Origin: Ruminococcaceae bacterium UBA1375 | GTDB lineage: Bacteria > Bacillota > Clostridia > Oscillospirales > Ruminococcaceae | DNA: 64,000 nt | Direction: 5' to 3' | Assembly: GCA_002305795.1 (NCBI GenBank) | Contig: DBRF01000012.1 | Location: 52,923 to 116,922 of the forward strand | Translations under genes and position numbers: made by a program | In this document: positions 1 to 8,742 of the stretch, in pieces | Layout: every line of letters begins with the position of its first letter | Position numbering within the stretch: position 1 is the first letter of the stretch | Notes under the pieces: model-generated | Seen by the model: the letters and a program-made list of their open reading frames with translations, nothing else | The model's database searches: none | What the model was told of the DNA's origin: nothing

Positions 1-201
1 AAGCTGGAAGCCGCCCAGAAAGAACTGAAAAAACAGCAGCAGCTCACCCAGCAGGAAGTGGCCAAGGCGGTGGAATCCAAGGACGCCCAGATCAAGGAGC
101 TCAACGAGCTGCTGGAAAGCGCCCGGCAGAAGGCCAAGGAGCTGGAAAACCAGATTGGCTTTATGAGCCTGAAAGAAAAACTGGAAAATGGCAAAAAATA
201 A
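1..201 (+). CDS. zapA: Cell division protein ZapA, C-terminal fragment (cut by window edge)
   Basis: Frame 1 is open from the window edge to a TAA at 199-201 and gives 66 residues of charged, heptad-like coiled coil rich in Lys, Glu and Gln, ending in ENGKK. ZapA promotes bundling of FtsZ filaments at the division site and has a small N-terminal domain followed by a long coiled coil; only the coil is visible here. The assignment rests on that coil and on the position directly upstream of, and overlapping, a U32 peptidase gene, a pairing I know from clostridia. The last 14 bases overlap the next start codon, which suggests translational coupling. Another coiled-coil protein cannot be excluded because the N-terminal domain is missing. 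Confidence 0.6.
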   Translation, partial: KLEAAQKELKKQQQLTQQEVAKAVESKDAQIKELNELLESARQKAKELENQIGFMSLKEKLENGKK

Positions 202-2275
202 ACCGGAACTGTTAGCGCCCGCAGGGAATTTGGAGTGCGTGGCGGCGGCGGTGCGCAATGGGGCGGACGCAGTGTACCTGGGAGCCAAAACCTTCAGCGC
301 CCGGGCCTTTGCGGAAAACTTTGACGGAGACGCCCTAAAAAGCGCCGCCCGGCTATGCCATTTGTATGGGGCCAAGGTGTACCTTACCCTCAACACCCTG
401 CTGCTGGAAAACGAACTGGAACAGGCCGCCGACACCCTGCGGCTGGCCTGTCAAGCTCCGGTGGACGGGATTTTGGTCCAGGACCTGGCAACTTGGGAAC
501 TGGTGCGCCGCTGCGCCCCGGCCATGCCCATCCACGCCTCCACCCAGATGAGCGTCCACTCCCTGGAAGGGGTGCGCCAGCTGGAAGAAATGGGATTTTC
601 CCGGGCGGTGCTGGCCCGGGAATTGTCCTTGGAGGAGATTGCCGCCATTCGCAAAGGCACTGACCTGGAGTTGGAAGTGTTTGTCCAGGGGGCGCTGTGC
701 ATGAGCGTTTCCGGGCAGTGCTACCTCTCCGCCATGGTGGGGGGCCGCAGCGCCAACCGGGGCAGCTGTGCCGGAAGCTGCCGGCTGCCCTTTACCTCCA
801 CCGGGGACAAAACCGCCCACGACCTGTCCTTGAAGGACAACTGCTGGGCCGGGTATTATCAGGCCCTCTGGGATATGGGGGTGGACTCCCTGAAAATCGA
901 AGGCCGAATGAAGCGGCCGGAATATGTGGCGGCGGCCTGCCAGAGCTACCACGCCCTGTCCCTGGGGCAGGACCCCCAGCTGGACCGGCTGCGGCGGGTG
1001 TTCTCCCGCAGCGGCTTTACCGACGGGTATCCCTCCGGCAAACGGGACGGGAGTATGTTCGGCATCCGGGAAAAGGAAGACGTCACTGCGGCGGACCGGG
1101 AGCTGCTCCATTCCCTGGCCCAGAGCTACCAGAAGGAGGTCTCCTTCCTGCCCCTGGACCTTTCCCTGGAAGTGGAACCCAACACCCCCGTCCGTCTCAC
1201 CGCCTGCTGTGCCGGGCAGGAGCCGGTGACGGTCACCGGGGAAGTTCCCCAGGCCGCCAAGACCCGGCCCATTTCCGCCGATGAAGCGGCGGCCAGCCTC
1301 ACCAAGCTGGGAGGCACCGTCTTTCTGCCGGGAAAAATCACCTGCCACATCGCACCGGGGCTGATGCTGCCCAAATCGGCGCTCAACGCCCTGCGGCGGC
1401 AGGTGGTGGAACAGCTCACCGAAACACGCTCCCACCGCCCGGAAATCCCCTTTGCCCGAAACCTGCCCAAACCTGCTCCCCGCCTCGCCGCCCAAACCCA
1501 ATCCTCTTGGGGGCGGTTTTCCCGCTGGGAGCAGCTTCCCGACGGTTGGGAAACAAGGCTGGAGTTGGCCATCCTTCCCTTGGAGGAACTTCTTTCCCTG
1601 CCGGAAGGGAGCCCGGCGCCGGTGGAAAAGTTGGCGGCAGAGGCTCCTCGGATGCTGTTTGGAAAAGAAGAAGAAAAATTTGCCCAACAGCTGGACACAC
1701 TAAAGGAAAAGGGTATCACCAAGCTGCTGGTCCACGGGCTGGCCCAGCTTCGGATCGGGAAACAGAAGGGGTTCACTCTGCTGGGCAGCCCCTTTTTAAA
1801 CATCACCAACCCCGTCGCCCTGGAGCAGTACCGGCAGCTGGGGGTCAAAGAAGCCATCCTTTCCCCGGAAGTCACCGCCGCCTCCCTGTCCCGCTGGGCA
1901 GGGGAGGGTACCGGCTGGCTCTGCTACGGCAGGTTACCCTTGATGGTGTTCCGGGCCTGCCCCATCCGGGCTAAGCGGGGCTGCAAAACCTGCGGGGGAC
2001 ACAGCGCCCTCACCGACCGCACCGGCCGGAAATTTCAGGTGGTGTGCCACCAAAAGCAGTACCAGGAGCTGCTCAACTGTGTGCCCTTCTGGCTGGGGGA
2101 CAAACAGGGGGATTTCCGAAACCTGGAACACCCGGTGTTTTGGTTTACCGGGGAAAGCCGGGAGGAGTGCGCCCGGGTACTAAAAGCCTATGCCCGGGGG
2201 CTAAAACCCGACGGCGATTTCACCCGGGGCCTTTATTACCGGGGCCTCAACGCCAAACGAGAAAGGAAAGAGTAA
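188..2275 (+). CDS. U32 family peptidase (collagenase-like) with C-terminal extension
   Basis: The 695-residue product starts with KPELLAPAGNLECVAAAVRNGADAVYLG, broken here as the U32 hallmark LLAPAG...GADAVY, and carries the family signature E-VFVQGALCMSVSGQCYLS near residues 160-180. The first 300 residues form the U32 TIM-barrel-like region. The remaining ~390 residues match the long form with a DUF3656-type middle and a Cys-containing C-terminal part (CKTCGG). U32 proteins are annotated as peptidases, but several (YegQ/TrhP, RlhA, UbiU/V) modify RNA or hydroxylate ubiquinone precursors, so an RNA-modification role is equally likely. The ATG lies inside the end of zapA, and the gene ends one base before the ATG of maf, so the three genes form one operon. 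Confidence 0.85.
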   Translation: MAKNKPELLAPAGNLECVAAAVRNGADAVYLGAKTFSARAFAENFDGDALKSAARLCHLYGAKVYLTLNTLLLENELEQAADTLRLACQAPVDGILVQDLATWELVRRCAPAMPIHASTQMSVHSLEGVRQLEEMGFSRAVLARELSLEEIAAIRKGTDLELEVFVQGALCMSVSGQCYLSAMVGGRSANRGSCAGSCRLPFTSTGDKTAHDLSLKDNCWAGYYQALWDMGVDSLKIEGRMKRPEYVAAACQSYHALSLGQDPQLDRLRRVFSRSGFTDGYPSGKRDGSMFGIREKEDVTAADRELLHSLAQSYQKEVSFLPLDLSLEVEPNTPVRLTACCAGQEPVTVTGEVPQAAKTRPISADEAAASLTKLGGTVFLPGKITCHIAPGLMLPKSALNALRRQVVEQLTETRSHRPEIPFARNLPKPAPRLAAQTQSSWGRFSRWEQLPDGWETRLELAILPLEELLSLPEGSPAPVEKLAAEAPRMLFGKEEEKFAQQLDTLKEKGITKLLVHGLAQLRIGKQKGFTLLGSPFLNITNPVALEQYRQLGVKEAILSPEVTAASLSRWAGEGTGWLCYGRLPLMVFRACPIRAKRGCKTCGGHSALTDRTGRKFQVVCHQKQYQELLNCVPFWLGDKQGDFRNLEHPVFWFTGESREECARVLKAYARGLKPDGDFTRGLYYRGLNAKRERKE

Positions 2276-2276
2276 C

Positions 2277-2834
2277 ATGGTGATTTTAGCCAGCCGCTCC
2301 CCCCGCCGGCAGGAGCTTTTGCGCTATTTGGTGCCGGAATTTCAGGTCATTCCCTCCGGCTTTGACGAATCCACCATTCAGGAATCCATCCCGCCCAGGC
2401 TGGTGCGGCGGCTGGCCCAGGAAAAAGCGGCCTTCGTGGCCAAGAACCATCCGGAAGATGTGGTCATCGGCTGCGACACCATTGTGGTCAGCCCCAAAGG
2501 GGAGGTGTTCGGCATCCCCAAAGACGAGGCCGACGCCAGGCGGATGCTGGGGGAACTGTCCGGCAAAACCCACCGGGTGATCAGCGGCTGCTGCGTCATG
2601 CAGAAGGGGAAACAGAGCGTTTTCCATCAGACCACCAAGGTCACCTTTTCCCCCTTGACCCAAGCCGACATCGACTGGTATATCGCCACCGGAGAACCCT
2701 TTGACAAAGCGGGGGGCTACGGCATTCAGGGGCTGGGTGGACTGCTGATTGAACGCATCAACGGCTCCTGGCATAATGTTGTAGGATTTCCGATACAAAT
2801 TCTGAAAAAGATATTACCAAATTATCAACTTTGA
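2277..2834 (+). CDS. maf: Maf-like nucleoside triphosphate pyrophosphatase
   Basis: This 185-residue protein has the Maf signature SRSPRRQELL at residues 6-15 and the later conserved GCDTIV, GKTHRVISG and DKAGGYGIQG segments. Maf/YhdE proteins hydrolyse dTTP, UTP or modified nucleotides to monophosphates and pyrophosphate, and overexpression in Bacillus blocks septation. The conserved Asp-Thr of GCDT and Lys of GYxIQG neighbourhoods are present, so it should be active. It begins one base after the U32 gene stop and ends 113 bases before mreB, which has its own promoter. Its position beside zapA and mreBCD fits the usual firmicute cell-shape neighbourhood. Confidence 0.93.
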   Translation: MVILASRSPRRQELLRYLVPEFQVIPSGFDESTIQESIPPRLVRRLAQEKAAFVAKNHPEDVVIGCDTIVVSPKGEVFGIPKDEADARRMLGELSGKTHRVISGCCVMQKGKQSVFHQTTKVTFSPLTQADIDWYIATGEPFDKAGGYGIQGLGGLLIERINGSWHNVVGFPIQILKKILPNYQL

Positions 2835-2854
2835 TGAAATTCTCGTAAAACCTA

Positions 2855-2883
2855 TTGTAGAAGTTGGAATCTTGCGTTATAAT
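2855..2883 (+). promoter_or_regulatory. Sigma-A-type promoter for mreB
   Basis: TTGTAG at 2855-2860 and a perfect TATAAT at 2878-2883 are separated by 17 bases, just after the maf stop. Transcription would start near 2890, leaving a ~58-base leader before the mreB ATG. Confidence 0.75.
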
Positions 2884-2947
2884 GAACCCATCTGGAACAG
2901 GTGCGCCAAAAAGGCGGAACCTGTCGGCAAAAAGGAGTAATCAGAGT

Positions 2948-3955
2948 ATGTTTTCCAAAGATATTGGCATTGATTTGGGTACTGCAAATACATTAGTTTA
3001 CATGAAGGGGAAAGGCATCATCATCCGGGAGCCCAGCGTGGTAGCGGTGGACACCCGCACCGACACCGTCAAGTGCGTGGGCCAGGAAGCCAAGGATGTG
3101 ATCGGCCGTACTCCCGGCTCCATCGTGGCGGTGCGCCCCTTGAAGGACGGCGTGATTGCCGACTTTGACATTACCGTAAGTATGCTCCAGGAGTTTATCC
3201 GCCGTGCGGTGAACAAGAGCATGTTCAGCCGGCCCAACGTGGTCATCTGCATCCCCTCCGGGGTCACCGAAGTGGAACGTCGGGCGGTGCGTGACGGCGC
3301 TGCCAAGGCAGGGGCCAAGAAGGTCAGCATCATCGAGGAACCCATGGCGGCGGCCATCGGTGCCGGACTGCCTGTGGCGGAACCCACCGGCAGCATGGTA
3401 GTGGACATCGGCGGCGGCACCTCCGAAGTGGCCGTCATCAGCCTGGGCGGCATCGTCACCGCCAAGAGCGTAAGAGTAGGCGGCGATGAGTTCGACGCTT
3501 CCATCATCGACTATATCAAGAAAAAATACAACCTGCTCATCGGCGAACGCACCGCAGAGAACATCAAAATCCAGATCGGCTCTGCCTATCCCCTGGAAGA
3601 GGAAGTCACTATGGACGTGAAGGGCAGAAACCTGTTAAACGGCCTGCCTCAGAACATCACCATCGCTTCCGACGAAATCCGTGAAGCCTTGGCGGAACCG
3701 GTGAGCCGGGTGCTGGACGCCATCCGGGTGACCTTTGAAAAAACTCCTCCGGAACTGGCGGCGGACGTCATCGACCAGGGCGTGACCCTCACCGGCGGCG
3801 GCGCACTGCTCCGTGGCCTGGACAAACTCATCAATGAGGAAACCGGTATGCCGGTAAACATTGCGGAGGATCCCCTGGACTGCGTAGCCAAGGGAGCCGG
3901 CAGTGTGCTGGATCACTTTGACAAATTGGGCGATGTCCTCACCGACGACGACTGA
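2948..3955 (+). CDS. mreB: Rod shape-determining protein MreB
   Basis: MreB is the bacterial actin that organises lateral cell-wall synthesis under the membrane. The 335-residue product has the actin-fold phosphate loops [11 protein letters not shown] at the N terminus and [17 protein letters not shown] in the middle, and the adenosine-binding [13 protein letters not shown] near the C terminus. I choose ATG 2948 over the upstream in-frame ATG at 2864 because an AAAGGAG site sits about 10 bases upstream, the longer version would add non-family residues, and the promoter at 2855-2883 overlaps the upstream ATG. mreC, mreD and a class B PBP follow, the classic elongasome order. Confidence 0.97.
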   Translation: MFSKDIGIDLGTANTLVYMKGKGIIIREPSVVAVDTRTDTVKCVGQEAKDVIGRTPGSIVAVRPLKDGVIADFDITVSMLQEFIRRAVNKSMFSRPNVVICIPSGVTEVERRAVRDGAAKAGAKKVSIIEEPMAAAIGAGLPVAEPTGSMVVDIGGGTSEVAVISLGGIVTAKSVRVGGDEFDASIIDYIKKKYNLLIGERTAENIKIQIGSAYPLEEEVTMDVKGRNLLNGLPQNITIASDEIREALAEPVSRVLDAIRVTFEKTPPELAADVIDQGVTLTGGGALLRGLDKLINEETGMPVNIAEDPLDCVAKGAGSVLDHFDKLGDVLTDDD

Positions 3956-3996
3956 TCCGGCGGTGGAACCGGTTCGACAATTTTATACCACCGTGC

Positions 3997-4046
3997 AAAA
4001 TACAATCTTCGTCCTTCGCGGGAACGGGGGATTGTATTTTGTTTTT
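3997..4046 (+). terminator. Hairpin with T-run between mreB and mreC (partial terminator or attenuator)
   Basis: AAAATACAATC at 3997-4007 pairs with GATTGTATTTT at 4030-4040, with further GC pairing inside, followed by GTTTTT. It lies inside the mre operon, so it may reduce transcription of mreC onward relative to mreB. Confidence 0.6.
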
Positions 4047-4078
4047 CCGGGGAAACAACCCCGGCATAAGGAGGTCCC

Positions 4079-4909
4079 ATGGAAAATTTCTTTCGCAGTA
4101 AACGCTTTAAAATTCTCATCACCGTCATTGCAGTGCTGTTCGGCATTATGCTTTACAGCGCTTCCAGCGACGGGATCGCCAGTATGCCGGAAAAGCTGTT
4201 AAGCTATATCACCTGGCCCTTCCAGCAGATCTCCAGCGCCGCCACCGGCGCCACCACCGGCTTTTTGGACAAATACTTGAACGTGGATCAAACCATCGCC
4301 GAGCGGGACGCTTTGCAGCAGGAGGTCAACGACCTGCGCAACCAGATGATCGACAACACCGAGCTGCAGCAGGAAAACGAGTCCCTGCGCACCATGCTGG
4401 GCATCGCCGAGGAACACGACGACTACACCTTTGTCAACGCCAGCATCATCAGCTGGGACCAGAACACCACCTTTACCATCAACAAAGGGGAAAACCAGGG
4501 GGTGGCGGTCAACGACGCCATCATCACCGACGCCGGGCTGGTGGGGGTTGTCTCCAAGGTCAGCTCCACCACCGCCACTGTCAAGACCCTGTACAGCACC
4601 GCCATTGACGTGGGGGCCAAAGAGCTGAACAGCGGCCGGATCGGGGTGGTCACCGGGGATTTGAATTTGGCGGAAGACGGCCTCTGCCGGATGCAGTACC
4701 TGGAAAGCGAAGTCAGCATTGGAGACACCATCGTCACCAGCGGCTCCGGCGGCATCCTGCCTTCCGGTCTGGCCATCGGACGGGTGGTGGACGTGCAGCT
4801 GGAGCGCAACAGCCCAACCTACTACGCCACCATCGAACCCTACAACGACATTGAAGAACTGACCCAGGTGTTTGTGATCACCTCCTTTGCCGGTCAGGAC
4901 CAGGGATAA
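4079..4909 (+). CDS. mreC: Rod shape-determining protein MreC
   Basis: MreC links MreB filaments to the cell-wall enzymes and activates PBP2 from outside the membrane. The 276-residue product has one N-terminal membrane helix (about residues 10-28), a coiled coil (about 75-110, rich in Glu, Leu and Gln) and the C-terminal beta-rich MreC domain, with the conserved IITDAGLVGVVSKV segment and the DTIVTSGSGGILPSGLAIG segment. An AAGGAGGT site precedes the ATG closely. Length is normal for the family. The upstream gap contains a hairpin that may modulate its expression, and mreD follows after 20 bases. Confidence 0.95.
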   Translation: MENFFRSKRFKILITVIAVLFGIMLYSASSDGIASMPEKLLSYITWPFQQISSAATGATTGFLDKYLNVDQTIAERDALQQEVNDLRNQMIDNTELQQENESLRTMLGIAEEHDDYTFVNASIISWDQNTTFTINKGENQGVAVNDAIITDAGLVGVVSKVSSTTATVKTLYSTAIDVGAKELNSGRIGVVTGDLNLAEDGLCRMQYLESEVSIGDTIVTSGSGGILPSGLAIGRVVDVQLERNSPTYYATIEPYNDIEELTQVFVITSFAGQDQG

Positions 4910-4929
4910 CGTCAAAGAGGAGACAAACC

Positions 4930-5463
4930 ATGGATTTTTCCAAAGGAAGCGCCAAGCGCCGGTCGGTGCTGAAATGGGCCATCTACGCCCTGCTGCTTTT
5001 TGTGTTTTACGGATTGCAGACTGCCCCCGGCTTCTTCCGCTTTTTAGACGCCCAGCCCCTGCTCACCATCCCTCTGGTGATCTCCATCGCCATGTTTGAG
5101 CACGAGATCGGCGGAGCGGTGTTCGGCATTCTGGCCGGGTTTTTGTGGGACATGCAGCAGGACACCCTGTTCGGCTTCAATGCGTTGGTAATGATGTGCT
5201 GCTGCGTGTCGGTGAGCCTGCTGATTATGTATCTGATGCCCACCACCCTGCCCAGCAGCCTGTTTTACAATTTCTCGGTGCTGGCCATCCAGTCCGGGCT
5301 GTATTTCTTGTTCTGCTACGCCCTCTGGGGCACTCCCGGCATGAGCTTGGTTTGGATAAACTACTTACTTCCCCAAATGGGGCTGACCATGCTGGCAGGC
5401 ATCCCAATCTACTATTTGGTACGGCTGATCTCCTCCAAATTCAACGAATCCCTGCGAAGCTGA
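4930..5463 (+). CDS. mreD: Rod shape-determining protein MreD
   Basis: A 177-residue hydrophobic protein with about five membrane helices, of the size and position expected for MreD, the integral membrane member of the MreBCD elongation complex. MreD is poorly conserved in sequence, and the call depends on topology (short basic N terminus, helices near residues 15-35, 45-65, 80-100, 105-125 and 145-165) and on its place between mreC and a PBP. An AGAGGAGA site lies about 7 bases upstream of the ATG. The gap to the PBP gene is 79 bases with no obvious terminator. Confidence 0.88.
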   Translation: MDFSKGSAKRRSVLKWAIYALLLFVFYGLQTAPGFFRFLDAQPLLTIPLVISIAMFEHEIGGAVFGILAGFLWDMQQDTLFGFNALVMMCCCVSVSLLIMYLMPTTLPSSLFYNFSVLAIQSGLYFLFCYALWGTPGMSLVWINYLLPQMGLTMLAGIPIYYLVRLISSKFNESLRS

Positions 5464-5542
5464 CGGGAAATAAAAAGAGAGTTTTGAAATCCAGTGATTC
5501 CCATTCACCCTCTGACCCCTTTGCCCAAGGAAAGGAATCGTT

Positions 5543-7813
5543 ATGAAGATCAAATTCAATACAGGACGCTACAACCCCAGAGTCCGGATCATCGCCCTGG
5601 CCACCGCCATGGCGCTGGTGTTTGGGCTGATTGCAGTGCGGCTGGTGTACTTCCAGATTGTCCGGGGGGAAGACCTGCTGGCCACCGCCCGGGAAAACAC
5701 CTCCACCACCTTGACGGTGCAGGCTGCCAGAGGGGATATTGTGGACCGGTACGGCCGGAAACTGGCCACCAGCATCTCCGCCTATAACGTGGTGTTTGAC
5801 TACGGCTATGTGGACCATGACCACCTCAACCAGTCCATCTTCAACCTGATCTCCCTGTTTAAGAAAAACGGGGTGTCCTGGAATCAGCCTGCCCCCATTA
5901 CCCGGAACGAAGACGGCAGCTACTCCTTCATCCAAACCTCCGAGGACGACGAAGCCGCCATTGAAACCATGACCTCGGTGCTGGAGTTAAACGTCTACGC
6001 CACGGCGGAAAACTGCGTGGACAAGATGATGCGGGACTACAACATCAACTACGGCATTGAGCACGACGAAAACAACAACTTCTGGTTCTCCGACACCGCC
6101 GACCAGGAAGTAATCGCCCAAATGAAACAGGATCTGGGCCTGCCGGATTCCGCCTCCGCCGCCGACTGTGTGGCTGCCATGCAGAACAGCGACGACTACG
6201 CCTACTACTCCGACCAGGACGCCTTTGACATCGCCCTGGTGCGGTACAACATGGAAGCCCAGGAATTCAGCCTGGTGAACCAATACACCTTCGCCAGCAA
6301 CATCTCCATTGACATGGTGGTGCAGGTCAGCGAGCTCAGCTCCACCTTCCCCGGGGTGGAAATCGCCCAGGAACAGGAGCGCACCTACACCAACAACTCC
6401 CTGGGCAGCTGCTTTATCGGCAACATCGGCCCCATGTACCGGGAAGATTATGAAGTACTGCAAAACGACCCCGACTACGATTATGCCATGAACGACTACA
6501 TCGGCAAATTCGGCATTGAAAGCGCCTATGAAGAGGAGCTGCGGGGGCAGAAGGGACAGGTCATTGTCACTCAGAACAGCGACGGCGATGTGGTGAGCAG
6601 CGTGGTGGATGACGAAGCGGAAACCGGCCACACTGTGCGCCTGACCATCGACATCTACTTCCAACAGCTGGTCAGCCAGCTGCTGGCGAACCACATTGCC
6701 AGCTCCCCGGTGTCGGCAGCAGGGTATACTCCCCAAGCCGGGGCGGCGGTGGTGATCGACAACGCCACCGGAGAAATTTTGGCAGCGGTAAGCTATCCCA
6801 GCTATGACCTGAATACCTATAACGCCGAATACAGCAACCTGTCTAACGCCGAATTGAACCCAGGCATCCCGTTGCGGGACCGGTGCTTCTACTGGACCTA
6901 TCGTCCCGGCTCCACCTTTAAGACGGTGGTGGCCACCGCCGGACTGGAAACGGGACAGATCACCCGCAATTCCACCATCAACTGCACCCGGGTGTACCGC
7001 TACTACCTCAACCAAGGCAGCAGTTTCGCCCCCACCTGCTTGGGCTACCACGGCGCCATCAACGTCATCGGGGCGCTGGAAGTGTCCTGCAATATCTTCT
7101 TCTACGAGCTGGGCCGGCGGATGGGTATCGACACCATCGACCAGTACGCCACCTATCTGGGACTGGGCACCTATGAAACCGGCAACGCAAACACTTCTGA
7201 CAACCCCAACGGTCTGGAATTGCGAAACGGCACCGCCAGCACCCTGACCAGCCCGGAAGTAACCGAAAGTAAAGGCGGCACCTGGTACGAAGGAAACGTA
7301 GTCCAGGCTGCTATTGGTCAGATGGACACCTACGTCACTCCCTTGCAGATGTGCCTGCAAGCCTCCACCATCGCCAACCACGGCACCCGGTATGCTTCTC
7401 ATTTGGTGAAGTCCATTGAGACCTACGACGGCACGGTGCTTGAGGAAACTCAACCGGAAGTCATCAGTGAATTTGATATGCAGGATTCTACCTACGAAGC
7501 GGTTCGAGACGGCATGATCGCCGCCGCCACCCGCACCAACATTGGGTTAAATTCCAGCGAGCTGGGGTACAGCGTGGCAGTGAAAACCGGTACGCCCCAG
7601 GTGGACAGCGGCGGTGTCCGGACCAATAACTGCGCTATCGCCTTCACCGAAGGCGGGCCCAATATTTCCATTGCGGTAATGCTGGAAGACGGTACCAACG
7701 CCAACCGGCTGATCCGCCAAATCATCGACGCTTACACCCAAGCTCAGGCACAGGCACAACAGGAGACTGCTACACACTATCCACAAGAATTAAACGATGT
7801 TTTATCACAATAA
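5543..7813 (+). CDS. mrdA: Class B penicillin-binding protein (PBP2-type transpeptidase)
   Basis: This 756-residue protein cross-links peptidoglycan during elongation. It has a basic N terminus, one membrane anchor near residues 16-37, a long pedestal/dimerisation region, and a transpeptidase domain with all three active-site motifs: S457-T-F-K460, S515-C-N517 and K681-T-G. The family start of the extracellular part, RGDIVDRYGRKLA, is also visible. Next to mreBCD it is best read as the PBP2/elongasome enzyme rather than FtsI. The C terminus ends in a Gln-Ala-rich stretch. No RodA glycosyltransferase gene follows, although many firmicute clusters carry one, so the partner must be elsewhere. 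Confidence 0.93.
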   Translation: MKIKFNTGRYNPRVRIIALATAMALVFGLIAVRLVYFQIVRGEDLLATARENTSTTLTVQAARGDIVDRYGRKLATSISAYNVVFDYGYVDHDHLNQSIFNLISLFKKNGVSWNQPAPITRNEDGSYSFIQTSEDDEAAIETMTSVLELNVYATAENCVDKMMRDYNINYGIEHDENNNFWFSDTADQEVIAQMKQDLGLPDSASAADCVAAMQNSDDYAYYSDQDAFDIALVRYNMEAQEFSLVNQYTFASNISIDMVVQVSELSSTFPGVEIAQEQERTYTNNSLGSCFIGNIGPMYREDYEVLQNDPDYDYAMNDYIGKFGIESAYEEELRGQKGQVIVTQNSDGDVVSSVVDDEAETGHTVRLTIDIYFQQLVSQLLANHIASSPVSAAGYTPQAGAAVVIDNATGEILAAVSYPSYDLNTYNAEYSNLSNAELNPGIPLRDRCFYWTYRPGSTFKTVVATAGLETGQITRNSTINCTRVYRYYLNQGSSFAPTCLGYHGAINVIGALEVSCNIFFYELGRRMGIDTIDQYATYLGLGTYETGNANTSDNPNGLELRNGTASTLTSPEVTESKGGTWYEGNVVQAAIGQMDTYVTPLQMCLQASTIANHGTRYASHLVKSIETYDGTVLEETQPEVISEFDMQDSTYEAVRDGMIAAATRTNIGLNSSELGYSVAVKTGTPQVDSGGVRTNNCAIAFTEGGPNISIAVMLEDGTNANRLIRQIIDAYTQAQAQAQQETATHYPQELNDVLSQ

Positions 7814-7844
7814 GCCAAATCTGCAAAGAATTTACAAAAATGTT

Positions 7845-7873
7845 TTGACAAAATGGCAGGTTCTTGTTATGAT
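7845..7873 (+). promoter_or_regulatory. Strong sigma-A-type promoter for the minD-like gene
   Basis: TTGACA (7845-7850), a 17-base spacer and TATGAT (7868-7873) with an extended TGT immediately upstream. Transcription would start near 7880, before the hairpin at 7913-7946. Confidence 0.75.
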
Positions 7874-7912
7874 AAAGATAACGATGGTGTGACAGCAAAA
7901 TACACAGTTTCG

Positions 7913-7947
7913 CAGCCCGGCTCCACCCAAAGGGGCCGGGCTGTTTT
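7913..7947 (+). terminator. Terminator-like hairpin in the leader of the minD-like gene
   Basis: CAGCCCGGC (7913-7921) pairs with GCCGGGCTG (7935-7943), followed by TTTTG. It lies downstream of the promoter at 7845-7873 and 13 bases before the start codon, so it ends upstream transcription but would also be transcribed from that promoter. It may act as an attenuator. Confidence 0.6.
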
Positions 7948-7959
7948 GAAAGGAGAACT

Positions 7960-8697
7960 ATGCCAAAGATCATCACCATAACCTCCGGCAAAGGAGGGGT
8001 AGGAAAATCCAGCCTTTGCACAGGCCTGTCCCGGGCTTTCGTCAGCCTGGGGGAAAAGGTGCTTTTGATAGAGCTGGATGTGGGGCTGAGGGGCATCGAC
8101 GTGATGCTGGGTCTCACCGACCGGGTGGTGTACGACCTGGGAGATGTGCTGGCAGGCCGCTGCTACCCGGAAAAAGCCATTCTGCCCGGCGAGGGAGGCC
8201 GGCCGGATTACTTGGCTGCCCCCGGCACCACCGGCGAAGACGTCTCCTCCGCTGCGCTGCAGCAGCTGGTCACCCGTTTAAGCAAGCGTTACGACCATGT
8301 CTTGATCGACACCCCGGCGGGACTGGGGTTCGGAGTCATGAACCTGCTTCCGGTTACCGATCTGGCTTTGATTGTGGCCACTCCGGACCCGGTGAGCATC
8401 CGGGCGGGAAGTAAAGTGGCCTACCTGCTTCAGCAGCAGGATTTCCATCGGTACGGACTTTTAATCAACCGGGTCAGCAAAGCCGGCATCCGCAAAAGCA
8501 GCATCCGGGACCTGGACGATGTAATGGATGGGGTCGGCGCCCCCCTGAAGGGCGTTATCATAGAAGAAACGGCATATCGCCTGGCTCTGGAACAGGGGCT
8601 TCCCCCCGATGAAAAAGGAGCTGCCTGGCAGGCGCTTTGCTGCATTGCCAGACGGCTGAACGGTGAGCGGGTTCCCCTTTCCATCCGGCACATTTAA
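7960..8697 (+). CDS. MinD-like ParA-family ATPase lacking the membrane-targeting tail
   Basis: The 245-residue product has the deviant Walker A GKGGVGKSS near residues 10-18, the MinD-like switch region LDVGLRGIDVMLGL, and an IDTPAGLGFG motif in place of the usual D-x-PAGIE. MinD positions division-site inhibition on the membrane through a C-terminal amphipathic helix. Here the protein ends at about the position where MinD would have LLGEERP (here RLNGERVPLSIRHI), so that helix is absent. No minC or minE is adjacent. It therefore resembles MinD but may not oscillate or bind membrane. AAAGGAG lies 6-7 bases upstream of ATG, and mgsA follows after 45 bases. Confidence 0.8.
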   Translation: MPKIITITSGKGGVGKSSLCTGLSRAFVSLGEKVLLIELDVGLRGIDVMLGLTDRVVYDLGDVLAGRCYPEKAILPGEGGRPDYLAAPGTTGEDVSSAALQQLVTRLSKRYDHVLIDTPAGLGFGVMNLLPVTDLALIVATPDPVSIRAGSKVAYLLQQQDFHRYGLLINRVSKAGIRKSSIRDLDDVMDGVGAPLKGVIIEETAYRLALEQGLPPDEKGAAWQALCCIARRLNGERVPLSIRHI

Positions 8698-8742
8698 TCC
8701 GTCTGACAGAATTGAAATTAGACACAAAGGAGGACGCTCGAA

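Noticed and set aside
353..1687. Long antisense open frame opposite the U32 gene
   Set aside because: GC-rich coding DNA gives long open frames in the wrong strand; the Gly/His/Gln-rich sequence has no domain and U32 clearly occupies the plus strand.
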